Below are positions 9,995-18,595 of a stretch of 64,000 bases of DNA, in pieces. The notes under the pieces are model-generated. The model did not search any database and had not been told where the DNA came from. It saw nothing but the letters and a program-made list of their open reading frames with translations. Within the stretch, counting starts at the first letter, position 1. Each line of letters opens with the position of its first letter. Origin of the DNA: Parvibaculaceae bacterium (GTDB lineage: Bacteria; Pseudomonadota; Alphaproteobacteria; Parvibaculales; Parvibaculaceae); the NCBI GenBank assembly GCA_019636015.1, contig JAHBYJ010000001.1:992001-1056000 (forward strand). Reading direction: 5' to 3'. The position numbers were made by a program, and so were the translations under genes.

Positions 9995-10071
9995 CGTCTG
10001 CCTCCGGCATCGCGGATAAGCCCATTCTTCACCCTAATAGAGATGCAGAAGGGGGTAAACGGCGACGCCGG

Positions 10072-10524
10072 TCACGTCCTGATGCCCCCTTCGATGGCGA
10101 CGCCGGCCCACGCGAAAGCGGCCTGCGCCTGATCGCCATTCATGAAGACATCCTTTCGCGTCACCTCGCCTGCGCCGTTGACTGTCACCACATCGAGCAT
10201 TTCGACGCGCGCCGTGAAGACCGCGCCGTCCTTGTCGACAAGAGGCAGAACCATGGTCCACTCGAACACCCAATGGTCGGCGCCGAAAAGCCTTCGGCCC
10301 ATCTCGAGCGTGAAATTGTAGCTTTTGAACATTGCAATGCAGTGCTGCCGGAGCGCCTCCCGGCCCGTCACGGGCGCCGAGCCGTCATGAAGCCAGAAGA
10401 TTGTGTCCTCGGAATGGGTAGCGGCAATATGGTCCGGGTCTCTTGTTTCCCAGCCTATGTGGTACCGGTCGAACAGCTGTTCGACGGAGAGGGGAGAGTG
10501 TTTGAGTGGCATTGTCGCGCTCAT
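10072..10524 (-). CDS. SnoaL/NTF2-like family protein
   Basis: 150 residues with the pattern of the NTF2-like SnoaL fold: an N-terminal helix FDRYHIGWETRDPDHIAATHSEDTIF, a central GREALRQHC segment, and a beta-rich C-terminal half. Members range from polyketide cyclases to enzymes of unknown reaction, and the sequence does not say which. It precedes the AraC gene on the same strand by 77 nt. Function is therefore left open. Confidence 0.8.
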   Translation of the reverse strand: MSATMPLKHSPLSVEQLFDRYHIGWETRDPDHIAATHSEDTIFWLHDGSAPVTGREALRQHCIAMFKSYNFTLEMGRRLFGADHWVFEWTMVLPLVDKDGAVFTARVEMLDVVTVNGAGEVTRKDVFMNGDQAQAAFAWAGVAIEGGIRT

Positions 10525-10610
10525 GGCAGTTCCTCCGGGGTTGTTTCCCGGGGAAGCCTAGGCGGGAGCGGATCCGCTTTCGTTGAATAAACGTGCAGGC
10601 GCGATGCTGG

Positions 10611-11936
10611 TCAGGCGATGCCCCGCCGCATGCGGGGATAGTAAAACCCGAGCGATACGGCCCGCATTAGGTTGAATCCGGTAAGCGCCGCCCAGAGGCC
10701 GTGATTGCCGCAAGGCAGGAAAAGCCACCAGAGCGCGAGGAAGAGAAGGCTCGAGGCGAGGGCGGCATTGCGCATCTCGGCGCTTCGCGTGGCGCCAATG
10801 AAGATGCCGTCAAGCTGATAGCACCAGACCGAAAGGACCGGCAGCAGCGCCGCCCAGAAGAGAAAGCGGCGCGCCGTTTCACGGACATCCCCGTCGAGCG
10901 AGAGGAAGTCGACTACCGCTGGGCCGAAGTGAAAAATGCCGAGCGTCAACAGCGCCGAAATACCTCCCGCCCAGAGCGTCGAGAGCTTTGCCGCGCGGTC
11001 GAAGGCATCGCGATCGCGCGCACCCGCAGACCTGCCGGTCAGCGTTTCGGCGGCGAGTGCGAAGCCGTCGAGAAAGAAGGCGCTCACGGTAACGAATTGC
11101 AGCAGGATCGAGTTGACCGCAAGGATGACCGTTCCGGCCTCGGCACTCTTCGCCGTGAACCAGGCGAAGGAGAGGAGAAGAACCACCGTGCGGATCATGA
11201 TGTCGCGATTGACCGCAATGGTGCGTGCGATCCGTGCCGCGTCGAGGAGCCGCTCGCGCGTCCAGACGCCCGGATAGAACTTCAGTGCCTGTGCGGCGAG
11301 CGCAAGACCGAGCAGCGCTGCCGAAACTTCGGCGATGAGCGTGCCTGCCGCAATGCCGGTAACGCCCCAGCCGAGGCCGAGCGCCAGCCAGATGTTGAAA
11401 ACGATATTGACGAGGTTGAGGAAGACCTGAAGGACAAGCGCCGTCTTCGCGCGACCGAGCCCGATGAACCATCCGGCGATCGCATAATTCGCAAGGGCTG
11501 CCGGGGCGCTCCATATGCGGATGTCGAAATAGCTCCGCGCGAGCGTCTCGACTTCCTCGCCCCCGTCGAGCAGCGCAAAGGCAATGAGCCCTATCGGCCA
11601 TTGCAGCAGGATGAGCGCGACGCCGATGCCGCCCGCAATCAGCAGCGCGCGGCCGAGCGACGCGCGAATCTCTTCGCCGTCGCCAGCGCCTTCCGCTTGC
11701 GCGGTGAGCCCTGTTGTGCCCATGCGCAAAAAGCCGAAGGTCCAATAGACCATGGTGAAGATGAGCGCGCCGAGCGCCACGGCGCCGATATATTTCGGAT
11801 CGCCCATCCGTCCCATGACGGCGGTATCCGCAAGGCCGAGCAGCGGCGTCGACAGATTGGAAATGACGATGGGAACGGCAATGGCAAGTACCGTGCGATG
11901 CGTGACGCGCAGCCTTGCCGACGCCGTTCCGCTCAT
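10611..11936 (-). CDS. MATE family efflux transporter
   Basis: 441-residue inner-membrane protein with about 12 hydrophobic segments and the MATE signature near the N-terminus (LSTPLLGLADTAVMGR). It belongs to the DinF/NorM-type multidrug or organic-cation antiporters driven by H+ or Na+. The ATG at 11936 overlaps the stop of the upstream thioesterase gene by 4 nt (ATGA), which fixes the start and implies translational coupling. The pairing with two thioesterases suggests export of an acyl or aromatic product or simply shared regulation; this is inference. Confidence 0.93.
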   Translation of the reverse strand: MSGTASARLRVTHRTVLAIAVPIVISNLSTPLLGLADTAVMGRMGDPKYIGAVALGALIFTMVYWTFGFLRMGTTGLTAQAEGAGDGEEIRASLGRALLIAGGIGVALILLQWPIGLIAFALLDGGEEVETLARSYFDIRIWSAPAALANYAIAGWFIGLGRAKTALVLQVFLNLVNIVFNIWLALGLGWGVTGIAAGTLIAEVSAALLGLALAAQALKFYPGVWTRERLLDAARIARTIAVNRDIMIRTVVLLLSFAWFTAKSAEAGTVILAVNSILLQFVTVSAFFLDGFALAAETLTGRSAGARDRDAFDRAAKLSTLWAGGISALLTLGIFHFGPAVVDFLSLDGDVRETARRFLFWAALLPVLSVWCYQLDGIFIGATRSAEMRNAALASSLLFLALWWLFLPCGNHGLWAALTGFNLMRAVSLGFYYPRMRRGIA

Positions 11937-12367
11937 GATCCGGCGGTTTCTTCCGCGGCTTTCAGCAGAAAATGGCCATGCGCCGCTGCGATGGGCCGCG
12001 AGCGGTCGTCCTGCCAGGCTTCTGCATGAACGGTCGCGACGCGGCGCCCCTGCTTGGTAATTACCGCGCGGCCATAGGTGTCGACCGGGCGGCCGGAGCG
12101 AAGATAGTCGATGGTAAGGCCGATGGGCTTCGGCAGGGCGTCGCCGCCGATCTCGAAGGCGAGCTGCGCGATGGCCGTCGTTTCCAGAAAGGCGCCGATG
12201 GTGCCTCCATGCAGGGCGGGCAGAACGGGATTGCCGATCAGCCTTTCGGAGAAACGCATGACGGTCGTGATCTCGTTGCCGCGCTGGTCGACGGTAATGC
12301 CGAGAAAACGCGCATAGGGAATCGCCTGCATGAGCGAATTGATGTCGCGGGCCGCTTTCTCGCTCAT
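11933..12367 (-). CDS. PaaI-type hotdog thioesterase
   Basis: 144-residue single hotdog-fold thioesterase of the PaaI family, hydrolysing acyl- or aryl-CoA esters. The active-site motif GNPVLPALHGGTIGAFLE contains the HGG turn and a Glu on the following helix. It overlaps both neighbours by 4 nt: the upstream paralog (12364-12367) and the downstream MATE gene (11933-11936). The tandem arrangement with a second PaaI-type protein suggests a heteromeric enzyme or substrate specialisation. Confidence 0.9.
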   Translation of the reverse strand: MSEKAARDINSLMQAIPYARFLGITVDQRGNEITTVMRFSERLIGNPVLPALHGGTIGAFLETTAIAQLAFEIGGDALPKPIGLTIDYLRSGRPVDTYGRAVITKQGRRVATVHAEAWQDDRSRPIAAAHGHFLLKAAEETAGS

Positions 12368-12885
12368 GCCTTGCCTTCCTTGTTCTTCTGCAGGAATTTC
12401 GCCGCTTCCTCAGCAGCTTCCGGCGAGATCGGCATCGGCGTCGCGCGGTTTGCCGCCAGCATGAAAGTGCCGACGCAGGTCGCAATCGGGTCATCCTCAT
12501 CGGTGTGATAGGCGGTCCCGCGCACAAAGGCGATGTTGGTCGTCACCTTGTAGCAATGCGTATGCGCCATGAGGTCGAGCTTCGGTGTTGCGGGCTTCAT
12601 GTAGTCGAGCCGCAGATCGAGCGTCGCAATCGACATGCGCTCCGGCAGCGCAAGCTGCACGGCAATGCCGCAGGCATTGTCGAGCAGCGATGTGATGACC
12701 CCGCCATGAATGACGCCGGTCTGCGGATTGCCGATCAGCTCTTCGCGGTAGGGAACGGACAGCCACGCTTCGCCACGCTTGGCATTCACCACATTCATAC
12801 CGAGAGCGCGGGCGTGCGGAACATGCTGGATCAGCACATCCTTCATCAAGGCGATATGTTCTTCGGTGATGACGTCCGACACCAT
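12364..12885 (-). CDS. PaaI-type hotdog thioesterase
   Basis: 173-residue hotdog thioesterase. Motif GNPQTGVIHGGVITSLLDNACG carries the HGG turn and an Asp (LLDN) where its downstream paralog has Glu. The start at 12885 is supported by an excellent GAGGAGG ribosome site; the in-frame extension to 12939 is not. It is the first gene of a three-gene overlapping operon (two thioesterases, MATE) and is divergent from the flavin monooxygenase across 205 bp. Confidence 0.9.
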   Translation of the reverse strand: MVSDVITEEHIALMKDVLIQHVPHARALGMNVVNAKRGEAWLSVPYREELIGNPQTGVIHGGVITSLLDNACGIAVQLALPERMSIATLDLRLDYMKPATPKLDLMAHTHCYKVTTNIAFVRGTAYHTDEDDPIATCVGTFMLAANRATPMPISPEAAEEAAKFLQKNKEGKA

Positions 12886-13090
12886 ACGGGGCCTCCTCGC
12901 TTGCACATCTAATAGCGCCCCGGCGAGCATCCAAGTCAACCGCGATTTGAGAGCGCCGACCCGGCCGCGAGGCCGCCTCCTGCCGCAGCGTCCGTCTCCA
13001 TCCGCGGGCGGCGGCAGGCAGATTCTGGACCCGCGCCCCGGACTTCCTGTAGCCTGCGCTCATCGATATTCACATGACCGGAGTTCTGCC

Positions 13091-14518
13091 ATGTCCGCAC
13101 AATCGGGAGCGGCGTCCCCCGCTGCCATGCCCAGGGTCTGCATCGTCGGCGCAGGCTGCAGCGGCTTTTCCACCGCCAAGGCGCTCAAGGATCGAGGTAT
13201 TCCCTTCGACATATTCGAGATGTCGGACACGATCGGCGGCAACTGGGCCTACAAGAACAAGAACGGCATGTCGGCCTGCTATGAGTCGCTGCATATCGAC
13301 ACGTCGAAGTACCGCATGCAGTTCGAGGACTTCCCGATCCCGGACGACTTTCCGGACTTCCCGCATCACTCGCAGGTCCTGCAATACTTCAACGACTATG
13401 TGGATCACTTCGGCCTGCGGGAGAAGATCGAGTTCAACACGGCGGTGACGCATTGCGAGCGCACAGCCGATGGTCTCTGGCGCGTGACGATAGACCGCTC
13501 CGGCGCGGGCGGGCCGTCGTCGGAAACGCGGGTCTATGATGCACTCTTCGTCTGCAACGGTCATCACTGGGACCCGCGCTGGCCGACACCGGCCTTCCCC
13601 GGCGAGTTCGACGGCGTGCAGATGCATGCCCATTCCTATCTGACACCCTTCGAGCCGGTGGATATGCGCGGCAAGAACATCGTTGTGGTCGGCATGGGCA
13701 ACAGCGCCATGGATATTGCGTCCGAACTGTCGCAGAAGCCGATTGCGAAGCGGCTCTGGGTGTCGGCGCGGCGCGGCGTCTATATCTTCCCGAAATATAT
13801 CGGTGGCCGCGTCGCCGACAAGGCGTCGCTCCCCCATTGGGTGCCGCTGCGCCTGCAGCGCTGGCTTGCCGCCCGCGCGCTGAAACGGGCCGTCGGCAAC
13901 ATGGAGGATTACGGCCTGCCGAAGCCGGACCATAAGCCGCTGGAAGCCCATCCCTCCGTATCGGGAGAATTTCTCACTCGCGTCGGCTGCGGCGATATCA
14001 AGGTGAAGCCGAATATTGAGCGCTTCGAAGGAGGGAAGGTCCGTTTCACCGACGGCTCCACCGAGGATGTCGATGTCGTCATCTATGCGACGGGCTACAA
14101 CGTCTCCTTCCCTTTCCTCGACAAGTCGGTCGTCGAGGTGCAGGACAACCATATCCCGCTCTTCAAGCGTGTGATGAAGCCCGGTATCCCAAATCTCTTC
14201 TTCATGGCGCTGGCGCAGCCGCTACCCACGCTCACGAATTTCGCCGAGCAGCAGGCGCGCTGGCTCGCGGCCTACCTCGCGGGCGATTATGCGCTGCCGT
14301 CGAAAGACGAGATGGAGCGGATCGTCATCGCGGATGAAAAGCGCTTCATCGGCCATTTCTACGACAGCCCGCGCCACAAGATGCAGGTCGATTTCAACAT
14401 CTACTGCCACGACCTGAAGCGCGAATGGAAACAGGGCGAGAAGCGCGCAAGGGCGGCCGGAAACCCGCTGCCTGTGCCGCCGCGCGCGGCCGGCCGGGCG
14501 GCGCAGGCGGCGGAATAG
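13091..14518 (+). CDS. Flavin-containing monooxygenase
   Basis: 475 residues. The FAD-binding GxGxxG motif is at residues 20-25 (VGAGCSGFS). A second Rossmann motif for NADPH follows (VVVGMGNSAMDIA). Between them is the FMO fingerprint FxGxxxHxxxY (FDGVQMHAHSY). It should use NADPH and O2 to oxygenate a soft nucleophile or a ketone. The FMO and type I Baeyer-Villiger families are close, and the FMO motif here favours the FMO side. Start ATG 13091 was chosen because the region upstream reads into the divergent promoter. Substrate unknown; the acyl-CoA and hydrolase context suggests hydrophobic carbon compounds. Confidence 0.92.
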   Translation: MSAQSGAASPAAMPRVCIVGAGCSGFSTAKALKDRGIPFDIFEMSDTIGGNWAYKNKNGMSACYESLHIDTSKYRMQFEDFPIPDDFPDFPHHSQVLQYFNDYVDHFGLREKIEFNTAVTHCERTADGLWRVTIDRSGAGGPSSETRVYDALFVCNGHHWDPRWPTPAFPGEFDGVQMHAHSYLTPFEPVDMRGKNIVVVGMGNSAMDIASELSQKPIAKRLWVSARRGVYIFPKYIGGRVADKASLPHWVPLRLQRWLAARALKRAVGNMEDYGLPKPDHKPLEAHPSVSGEFLTRVGCGDIKVKPNIERFEGGKVRFTDGSTEDVDVVIYATGYNVSFPFLDKSVVEVQDNHIPLFKRVMKPGIPNLFFMALAQPLPTLTNFAEQQARWLAAYLAGDYALPSKDEMERIVIADEKRFIGHFYDSPRHKMQVDFNIYCHDLKREWKQGEKRARAAGNPLPVPPRAAGRAAQAAE

Positions 14519-14558
14519 GACGTTGACCGCCCTGATCTAACCATATGAAAAACAAGGT

Positions 14559-14590
14559 CTTTCCGGGGCGGCGCCCGCCTCCCCGGAAAG
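14559..14590 (+). terminator. Hairpin after the flavin monooxygenase, possible terminator
   Basis: A perfect 10-bp stem (CTTTCCGGGG / CCCCGGAAAG) closes a 12-nt loop 40 nt after the monooxygenase stop. There is no T-run after it on the + strand, so its role as a factor-independent terminator is uncertain. Confidence 0.45.
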
Positions 14591-14618
14591 TTGACGATTA
14601 TCGTCATGGGAGTACAGT
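14591..14618 (+). promoter_or_regulatory. Promoter with overlapping palindromic operator for the TetR gene
   Basis: A candidate promoter has TTGACG at 14591-14596 and TACAGT at 14613-14618 with a 16-bp spacer. Covering the -35 and spacer is a perfect 15-bp palindrome TGACGATTATCGTCA (14592-14606). This geometry is typical of a TetR repressor acting on its own gene, which begins at 14736. Binding is inferred, not shown. Confidence 0.55.
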
Positions 14619-14735
14619 GGCCAAAACCGGCGAACGAGTCGGCAGCGCCGGGAGCGGGGAGGGGAAGCCTCGCTCCAGGCGCTCTGGAGGGATGATGATG
14701 AGAGCAATGATCTCGTGCAGGGCCGGGGGGCGCGC

Positions 14736-15392
14736 ATGAGCACCGATATAGACGACGCGCCTCTGGCGGAAGAGAAGAAGAAGCCGGGCAAGCGCGAACT
14801 TACCAAGCTGAACAATCGTGAAGCGATATTGAGCGCCGCGCGCAGCGTCTTCGCCGATCTCGGCTATGGCGCAACCTCCGTGCGCGACATCATCCGCAAG
14901 ACGGGCCTCGCCTCAGGCACGTTCTACAATTACTTCCGCAGCAAGGAAGAAGTCTTCGAGGCGCTGATGGATGAAGGCATGCGCCGCATCCGCCCGCGCC
15001 TGCGCGCCGAGCGCATCCGCTCGCGTACCTTCGAGGATTTCATCCGCAACGCCTATCGCACCTATTTCGACTACCTCGCCACCGACCGCGACTCTTTCCA
15101 GCTCATGCGGCGCAACCCGAACACGATCCGCGTTCGCATGGACACGCCGGAGCTGATCGCGGGCTTCGAGGAAATCCGGGAATATCTCGAGGAAGATATC
15201 CGCAATGGCACCCTGCCGGACGTCGATGCCGAATATCTGATGGCCTCCGTTGTCGGCATTGCGATGGAAATGGGCGACAGGATGCTGCTCCGGCCGGAGA
15301 TCGATGCGGAAGAGGCATCCGCTTTCGCCACAGCGCTCGTTCTCGGCGGCGTCCGCGCATTGCCGCATAAGGGAAAGCGGGATCGGAAATGA
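14736..15392 (+). CDS. TetR family transcriptional regulator
   Basis: 218 residues. The N-terminal TetR helix-turn-helix is clear: NREAILSAARSVFADLGYG, then TSVRDIIRKTGLASGTFYNYFRSKEEVF. A charged lysine-rich leader (residues ~10-22) precedes it. The C-terminal ligand-binding domain is diverged as usual. Its stop overlaps the hydrolase start by 4 nt (ATGA), so the regulator and hydrolase are co-translated. The palindrome at 14592-14606 is a likely operator. A GTG seven codons upstream is an alternative start. Confidence 0.92.
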   Translation: MSTDIDDAPLAEEKKKPGKRELTKLNNREAILSAARSVFADLGYGATSVRDIIRKTGLASGTFYNYFRSKEEVFEALMDEGMRRIRPRLRAERIRSRTFEDFIRNAYRTYFDYLATDRDSFQLMRRNPNTIRVRMDTPELIAGFEEIREYLEEDIRNGTLPDVDAEYLMASVVGIAMEMGDRMLLRPEIDAEEASAFATALVLGGVRALPHKGKRDRK

Positions 15393-16423
15393 GCTTTCAG
15401 AAATTCATCGTCCGCAGCCTGCTGAAGCTTCCGGACGGCATTCTCGTGAAGATGTCGGGCGGCAAGCCGCTCGCGATCGACGGCCGCATTCTCGACGCCC
15501 GCGCACAGCTTCTCGCGGTGCAGGGCGCACGCCAGCCGTCGATCACCACGCTCGATCCTGTGACGGCGCGCAGCGCCACCTCGGAAGGACTGAAGCTCCT
15601 CGATGATGCGCCGCGCGCCTCCATCGAGGTGAGGGAACTGCAGGTGCCGGGGCCCGGCGGCCCGCTTGAGGCACGGCTCTACCGCCCGCGCGGAAGCACG
15701 GGGGCGCTTCCCGGCCTGGTCTTCTTTCATTTCGGCGGCTGCGTCATCGGCGATCTCGACACCTGCCATGTCTTCTGCAGCATGATTTCGGAAATCGCGA
15801 ATTGCGCCGTGCTGAACGTCGCCTATCGCCTCGCACCGGAGCACAAGTTCCCCGCGCCGGCGGATGATGCCGTAGCGGCCTATCGCTGGGCGGTGGAGAA
15901 TGCCGGTGAGCTTGGCATGACCCCGGGCCGCATCGGCGTCGGCGGCGACAGTGCGGGCGGCAATCTCTCCGCCGTCGTTGCGCAGGAGGCAAGGCGCAAG
16001 GGCTTTCAGCCGCCTGCCCTGCAGCTTCTCATCTATCCGGTGACGGACTGGGCCGCGAAAGGCGGCTCCATGGAAAGCTGCGGCGAGGTCTATCCGCTGA
16101 CTGCCGAAATCATGGACTGGTTCGCCGGGCACTATCTGAACGGACCCGCCGACTATGCGGACCCGCGCGTTTCGCCCATGCGCGAAGCGGATCTCTCCGG
16201 CCTTGCGCCGGCCATCGTCGTCACGGCGGGCTTCGATCCGCTGCGCGATCAGGGCGCCGAATATGCACAACGATTGAAGGCCGCGGGTGTATCCGTTTCA
16301 TACACTTGCGAGGACAGTCTGCCCCACGCTTTCACCGCGATGACGGGTGCCATTCCAGCCGCAAAAGCCGCCTGTGAGAAGATTGCGCGTGACGTGGGCG
16401 TGCGGCTTCGTAGGACCGCCTGA
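15389..16423 (+). CDS. HSL-family alpha/beta hydrolase (esterase)
   Basis: 344-residue hormone-sensitive-lipase-type (family IV) esterase. The nucleophile Ser lies in GGDSAGGN, the acid Asp in GFDPLRDQG and the His in LPHAFTAM. The oxyanion-hole motif, normally HGGG, appears as HFGGC. The substrate is probably a short- or medium-chain ester. It overlaps the TetR gene and is 4 nt before the DUF3147 gene. Ester hydrolysis beside a flavin monooxygenase would fit an oxygenation-then-hydrolysis route, but the two are separate transcription units as far as the sequence shows. Confidence 0.92.
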   Translation: MSFQKFIVRSLLKLPDGILVKMSGGKPLAIDGRILDARAQLLAVQGARQPSITTLDPVTARSATSEGLKLLDDAPRASIEVRELQVPGPGGPLEARLYRPRGSTGALPGLVFFHFGGCVIGDLDTCHVFCSMISEIANCAVLNVAYRLAPEHKFPAPADDAVAAYRWAVENAGELGMTPGRIGVGGDSAGGNLSAVVAQEARRKGFQPPALQLLIYPVTDWAAKGGSMESCGEVYPLTAEIMDWFAGHYLNGPADYADPRVSPMREADLSGLAPAIVVTAGFDPLRDQGAEYAQRLKAAGVSVSYTCEDSLPHAFTAMTGAIPAAKAACEKIARDVGVRLRRTA

Positions 16424-16426
16424 GCC

Positions 16427-16777
16427 ATGCTCTATGCAATCGTCAAGGCGGCGCTATCCGGCATTCTCGTCATGGTTGTTTCGGAGACAGCGAAGCGGAG
16501 TCCGACCTTCGGTGCTCTCGTGGCATCGCTGCCGCTCGTTTCCTTGCTTGCCATCGTCTGGCTCTGGCGGGAGACGGGAGACACGCAGCGAATTGCCGCC
16601 CATGCCGAAGCCACCTTCTGGTATGTGTTGCCGTCCTTGCCGATGTTTCTCATTCTCCCGGCAATGCTGCGCCATGGAGTTGGTTTTTGGGTCGCGCTTG
16701 CTATCGGCTGCGCCATCACAGTCCTTCTCTATTTAGCGACGATCTGGATCGCATCGCGCTTCGGCATCGCCCTGTAG
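16427..16777 (+). CDS. DUF3147-type small membrane protein
   Basis: 116 residues with four hydrophobic segments and a conserved-looking KRSPTFGALVASLPLVS stretch that I recognise as DUF3147. The function of this family is unknown. It starts 4 nt after the hydrolase and ends the TetR operon. Confidence 0.8.
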   Translation: MLYAIVKAALSGILVMVVSETAKRSPTFGALVASLPLVSLLAIVWLWRETGDTQRIAAHAEATFWYVLPSLPMFLILPAMLRHGVGFWVALAIGCAITVLLYLATIWIASRFGIAL

Positions 16778-16847
16778 GACCTGCGAGTCGTTCTCACGTG
16801 CCGGCATCTTGTCCGGCGCCGAGGCGCATGTTATTTCCACGCCGTCC

Positions 16848-17024
16848 TTAGGGGAGTAGCCGCCCTCCGCCGCATGGCAGAGAGGGGCGGGCGTCAACAG
16901 ACTTGAAGCTCCGGCTTCATGGCGCCCGCAATCAGCCCGCTGATCTGGCGAGACCTTTGGCTCAACGCGCTGCCTTTGCCGGGCAGGCGCGATGGGTCAT
17001 TGGTGTCGTGCCCGGCAGCGGAGA
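16848..17024 (+). promoter_or_regulatory. yybP-ykoY (manganese) riboswitch and expression platform
   Basis: The leader before the UPF0016 gene carries the conserved blocks of the yybP-ykoY aptamer in order: TTAGGGGAGTAGC (16848-16860), GTCAACAG (16893-16900), a short GAAGC/GCTTC hairpin (16905-16918), and GGCGAGACCTTTGGC (16947-16961). This class binds Mn2+ and turns on manganese exporters. Downstream, TGCCGGGCA (16977-16985) can pair with TGCCCGGCA (17009-17017), just before the ribosome site GGAGA at 17020-17024. An alternative hairpin around CTGCC/GGCAG (16970-16986) shares bases with it, so the two helices are mutually exclusive and may form the switch. The aptamer call is strong; the platform is inferred. 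Confidence 0.88.
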
Positions 17025-17030
17025 ACTCTC

Positions 17031-17609
17031 TTGGAAGCTTTCCTCGTATCGCTCGGTGCCGTCGCCATCGCCGAAATCGGCGACAAGACGCAACTGCTCG
17101 CGCTCATTCTCGCCGTGCGCTTCCGAGCGCCGCTTTCCGTCATCGCCGGCATTTTCGCCGCAACCATCGCAAACCACGCGCTTGCCGCCTTCGCCGGCAC
17201 GCTCGTGGCGGCCTGGCTCACGCCGGAAATTCTCGCCTGGGTGCTGGCCGTCTCCTTCATCCTGATGGGGCTCTGGGCGCTCATTCCCGACGAGGCGCCC
17301 TCGGAAGAGGAAACGAAGGCGGCATCGCGCTTTGGCCCTTTCATCGCAACCACGGTCGCCTTCTTCTTCGTCGAGATGGGCGACAAGACCCAGCTTGCAA
17401 CAGTGGCGCTCGGCGCGCGATATGAAGCGCTGGTGGCGGTCGCCTTCGGCACCACGCTTGGCATGATGGTAGCGAATGTCCCCGTCGTGCTGTTCGGCGA
17501 GGCGCTGGCAAGGCGCATACCGGCGAAGGCCATGCGCCTTGCGGCGGCGCTGGTGTTCATCGGCCTCGGCATTGCGGGGGGTGTGACGGCGCTTGCCTAT
17601 GCGTCCTGA
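17031..17609 (+). CDS. UPF0016/Gdt1-family cation (manganese) exporter
   Basis: 192-residue inner-membrane protein with six to seven helices. Two copies of the family hallmark are present: AEIGDKTQLLAL near residue 14 and VEMGDKTQLATV in the second half, the acidic metal-site repeats of TMEM165/Gdt1/MneA proteins. I chose the TTG start at 17031 because it follows GGAGA and gives the usual family N-terminus; an ATG at 16992 lies inside the riboswitch. The Mn2+ riboswitch upstream supports manganese export. Its 3' end overlaps the convergent hydrolase gene by 13 nt. Confidence 0.92.
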   Translation: MEAFLVSLGAVAIAEIGDKTQLLALILAVRFRAPLSVIAGIFAATIANHALAAFAGTLVAAWLTPEILAWVLAVSFILMGLWALIPDEAPSEEETKAASRFGPFIATTVAFFFVEMGDKTQLATVALGARYEALVAVAFGTTLGMMVANVPVVLFGEALARRIPAKAMRLAAALVFIGLGIAGGVTALAYAS

Positions 17610-18478
17610 TCGGAGCGGAAGAAGGTAATGAGCATGGGGTTGATGCTCGCCGCCTCCTCGCGGAGCACCCAATGCGTGCCCTCCGCGAAGAAGAGCGTGC
17701 CGCCCCGCTCGCAAAGTTCGATGCTGCGCCGGGCAAGGGAAGGATCGGCAAACTGGTCCTTCTCGCCCCAGACGAGAAGCACCGGCACGTCGATACGCGC
17801 CACGGGCTTTGAAAGGTCCTTTCTCAGCAACGCGCGGTACCAGTGGATCATGGAGGTCAAAGCCTTGGGCTCGCTCCAGGCCTTGCGATACCGCTCCCAT
17901 TCGCCGGCTTCGAAGGCACCGGGCCGCGCCGAGGATTCGAGCGCTTCCACAAGCGCCGAATAATTCTTCCGCCGCATCATCCATTCAGGCAGCCAGCGCA
18001 GGCGGAACATCTTGACGTAGCGGCTCTTCTTCCGCTGCTCCTTGTCTGCATACATGGCCTGCTTCCAGATCGCGGGATGCGGCGCGTTAATCATCGCCGC
18101 TTTCTCCATGGACTCAGGCCGCGTCGAGCACAGCCACCATGCAACGCTCGCGCCCCAGTCATGGCCGATGACGCGAAGCCGCGCTTCGCCGAAATGCCGG
18201 CCCAGCGCGATCACGTCTTCGGCGAGCTCGTCGAGATCATAGGCCTTCACGCCTCGGGGCTTTCCGCTCACGCCATAGCCGCGCTGGTCCGGCGCGATCA
18301 CCCGGAAGCCCGCTGCGGCAAGCGCCGGCATCTGGTGTCCCCAGCCGAAGCAATTGTCGGGAAAGCCGTGGAGGAGAATGAGCAGGGGTCCGTCTTCGGG
18401 CCCCATCTCGGCATAGTGCAAAACGATCCTGTCGAGATGCGCGACGCCGAAGCGCGCATCTTCCATTCCTGACGTCAT
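17597..18478 (-). CDS. Alpha/beta hydrolase, epoxide-hydrolase-like
   Basis: 293 residues. The oxyanion HGFPD motif and the nucleophile elbow GHDWGAS, with Asp as nucleophile, point to the epoxide hydrolase / haloalkane dehalogenase branch. The acid lies in WGEKDQFAD and the His in GTHWVLRE. A cap domain (residues ~140-215) is rich in aromatic and Arg residues. Probable reaction is opening of epoxides, though dehalogenation cannot be excluded. It is convergent with the UPF0016 gene and divergent from the oxidoreductase gene. Confidence 0.9.
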   Translation of the reverse strand: MTSGMEDARFGVAHLDRIVLHYAEMGPEDGPLLILLHGFPDNCFGWGHQMPALAAAGFRVIAPDQRGYGVSGKPRGVKAYDLDELAEDVIALGRHFGEARLRVIGHDWGASVAWWLCSTRPESMEKAAMINAPHPAIWKQAMYADKEQRKKSRYVKMFRLRWLPEWMMRRKNYSALVEALESSARPGAFEAGEWERYRKAWSEPKALTSMIHWYRALLRKDLSKPVARIDVPVLLVWGEKDQFADPSLARRSIELCERGGTLFFAEGTHWVLREEAASINPMLITFFRSDQDA

Positions 18479-18595
18479 TCTGGTCCCTCTCTTTCCCCCG
18501 GGGCCGGATTGTCCGGCGGCACCATGGCGAAGTTTGGGCCATGGTCATATGCTCGCGAGATAGGAATTCGCCATAAATTCTCAAGGGAGTGAAGC

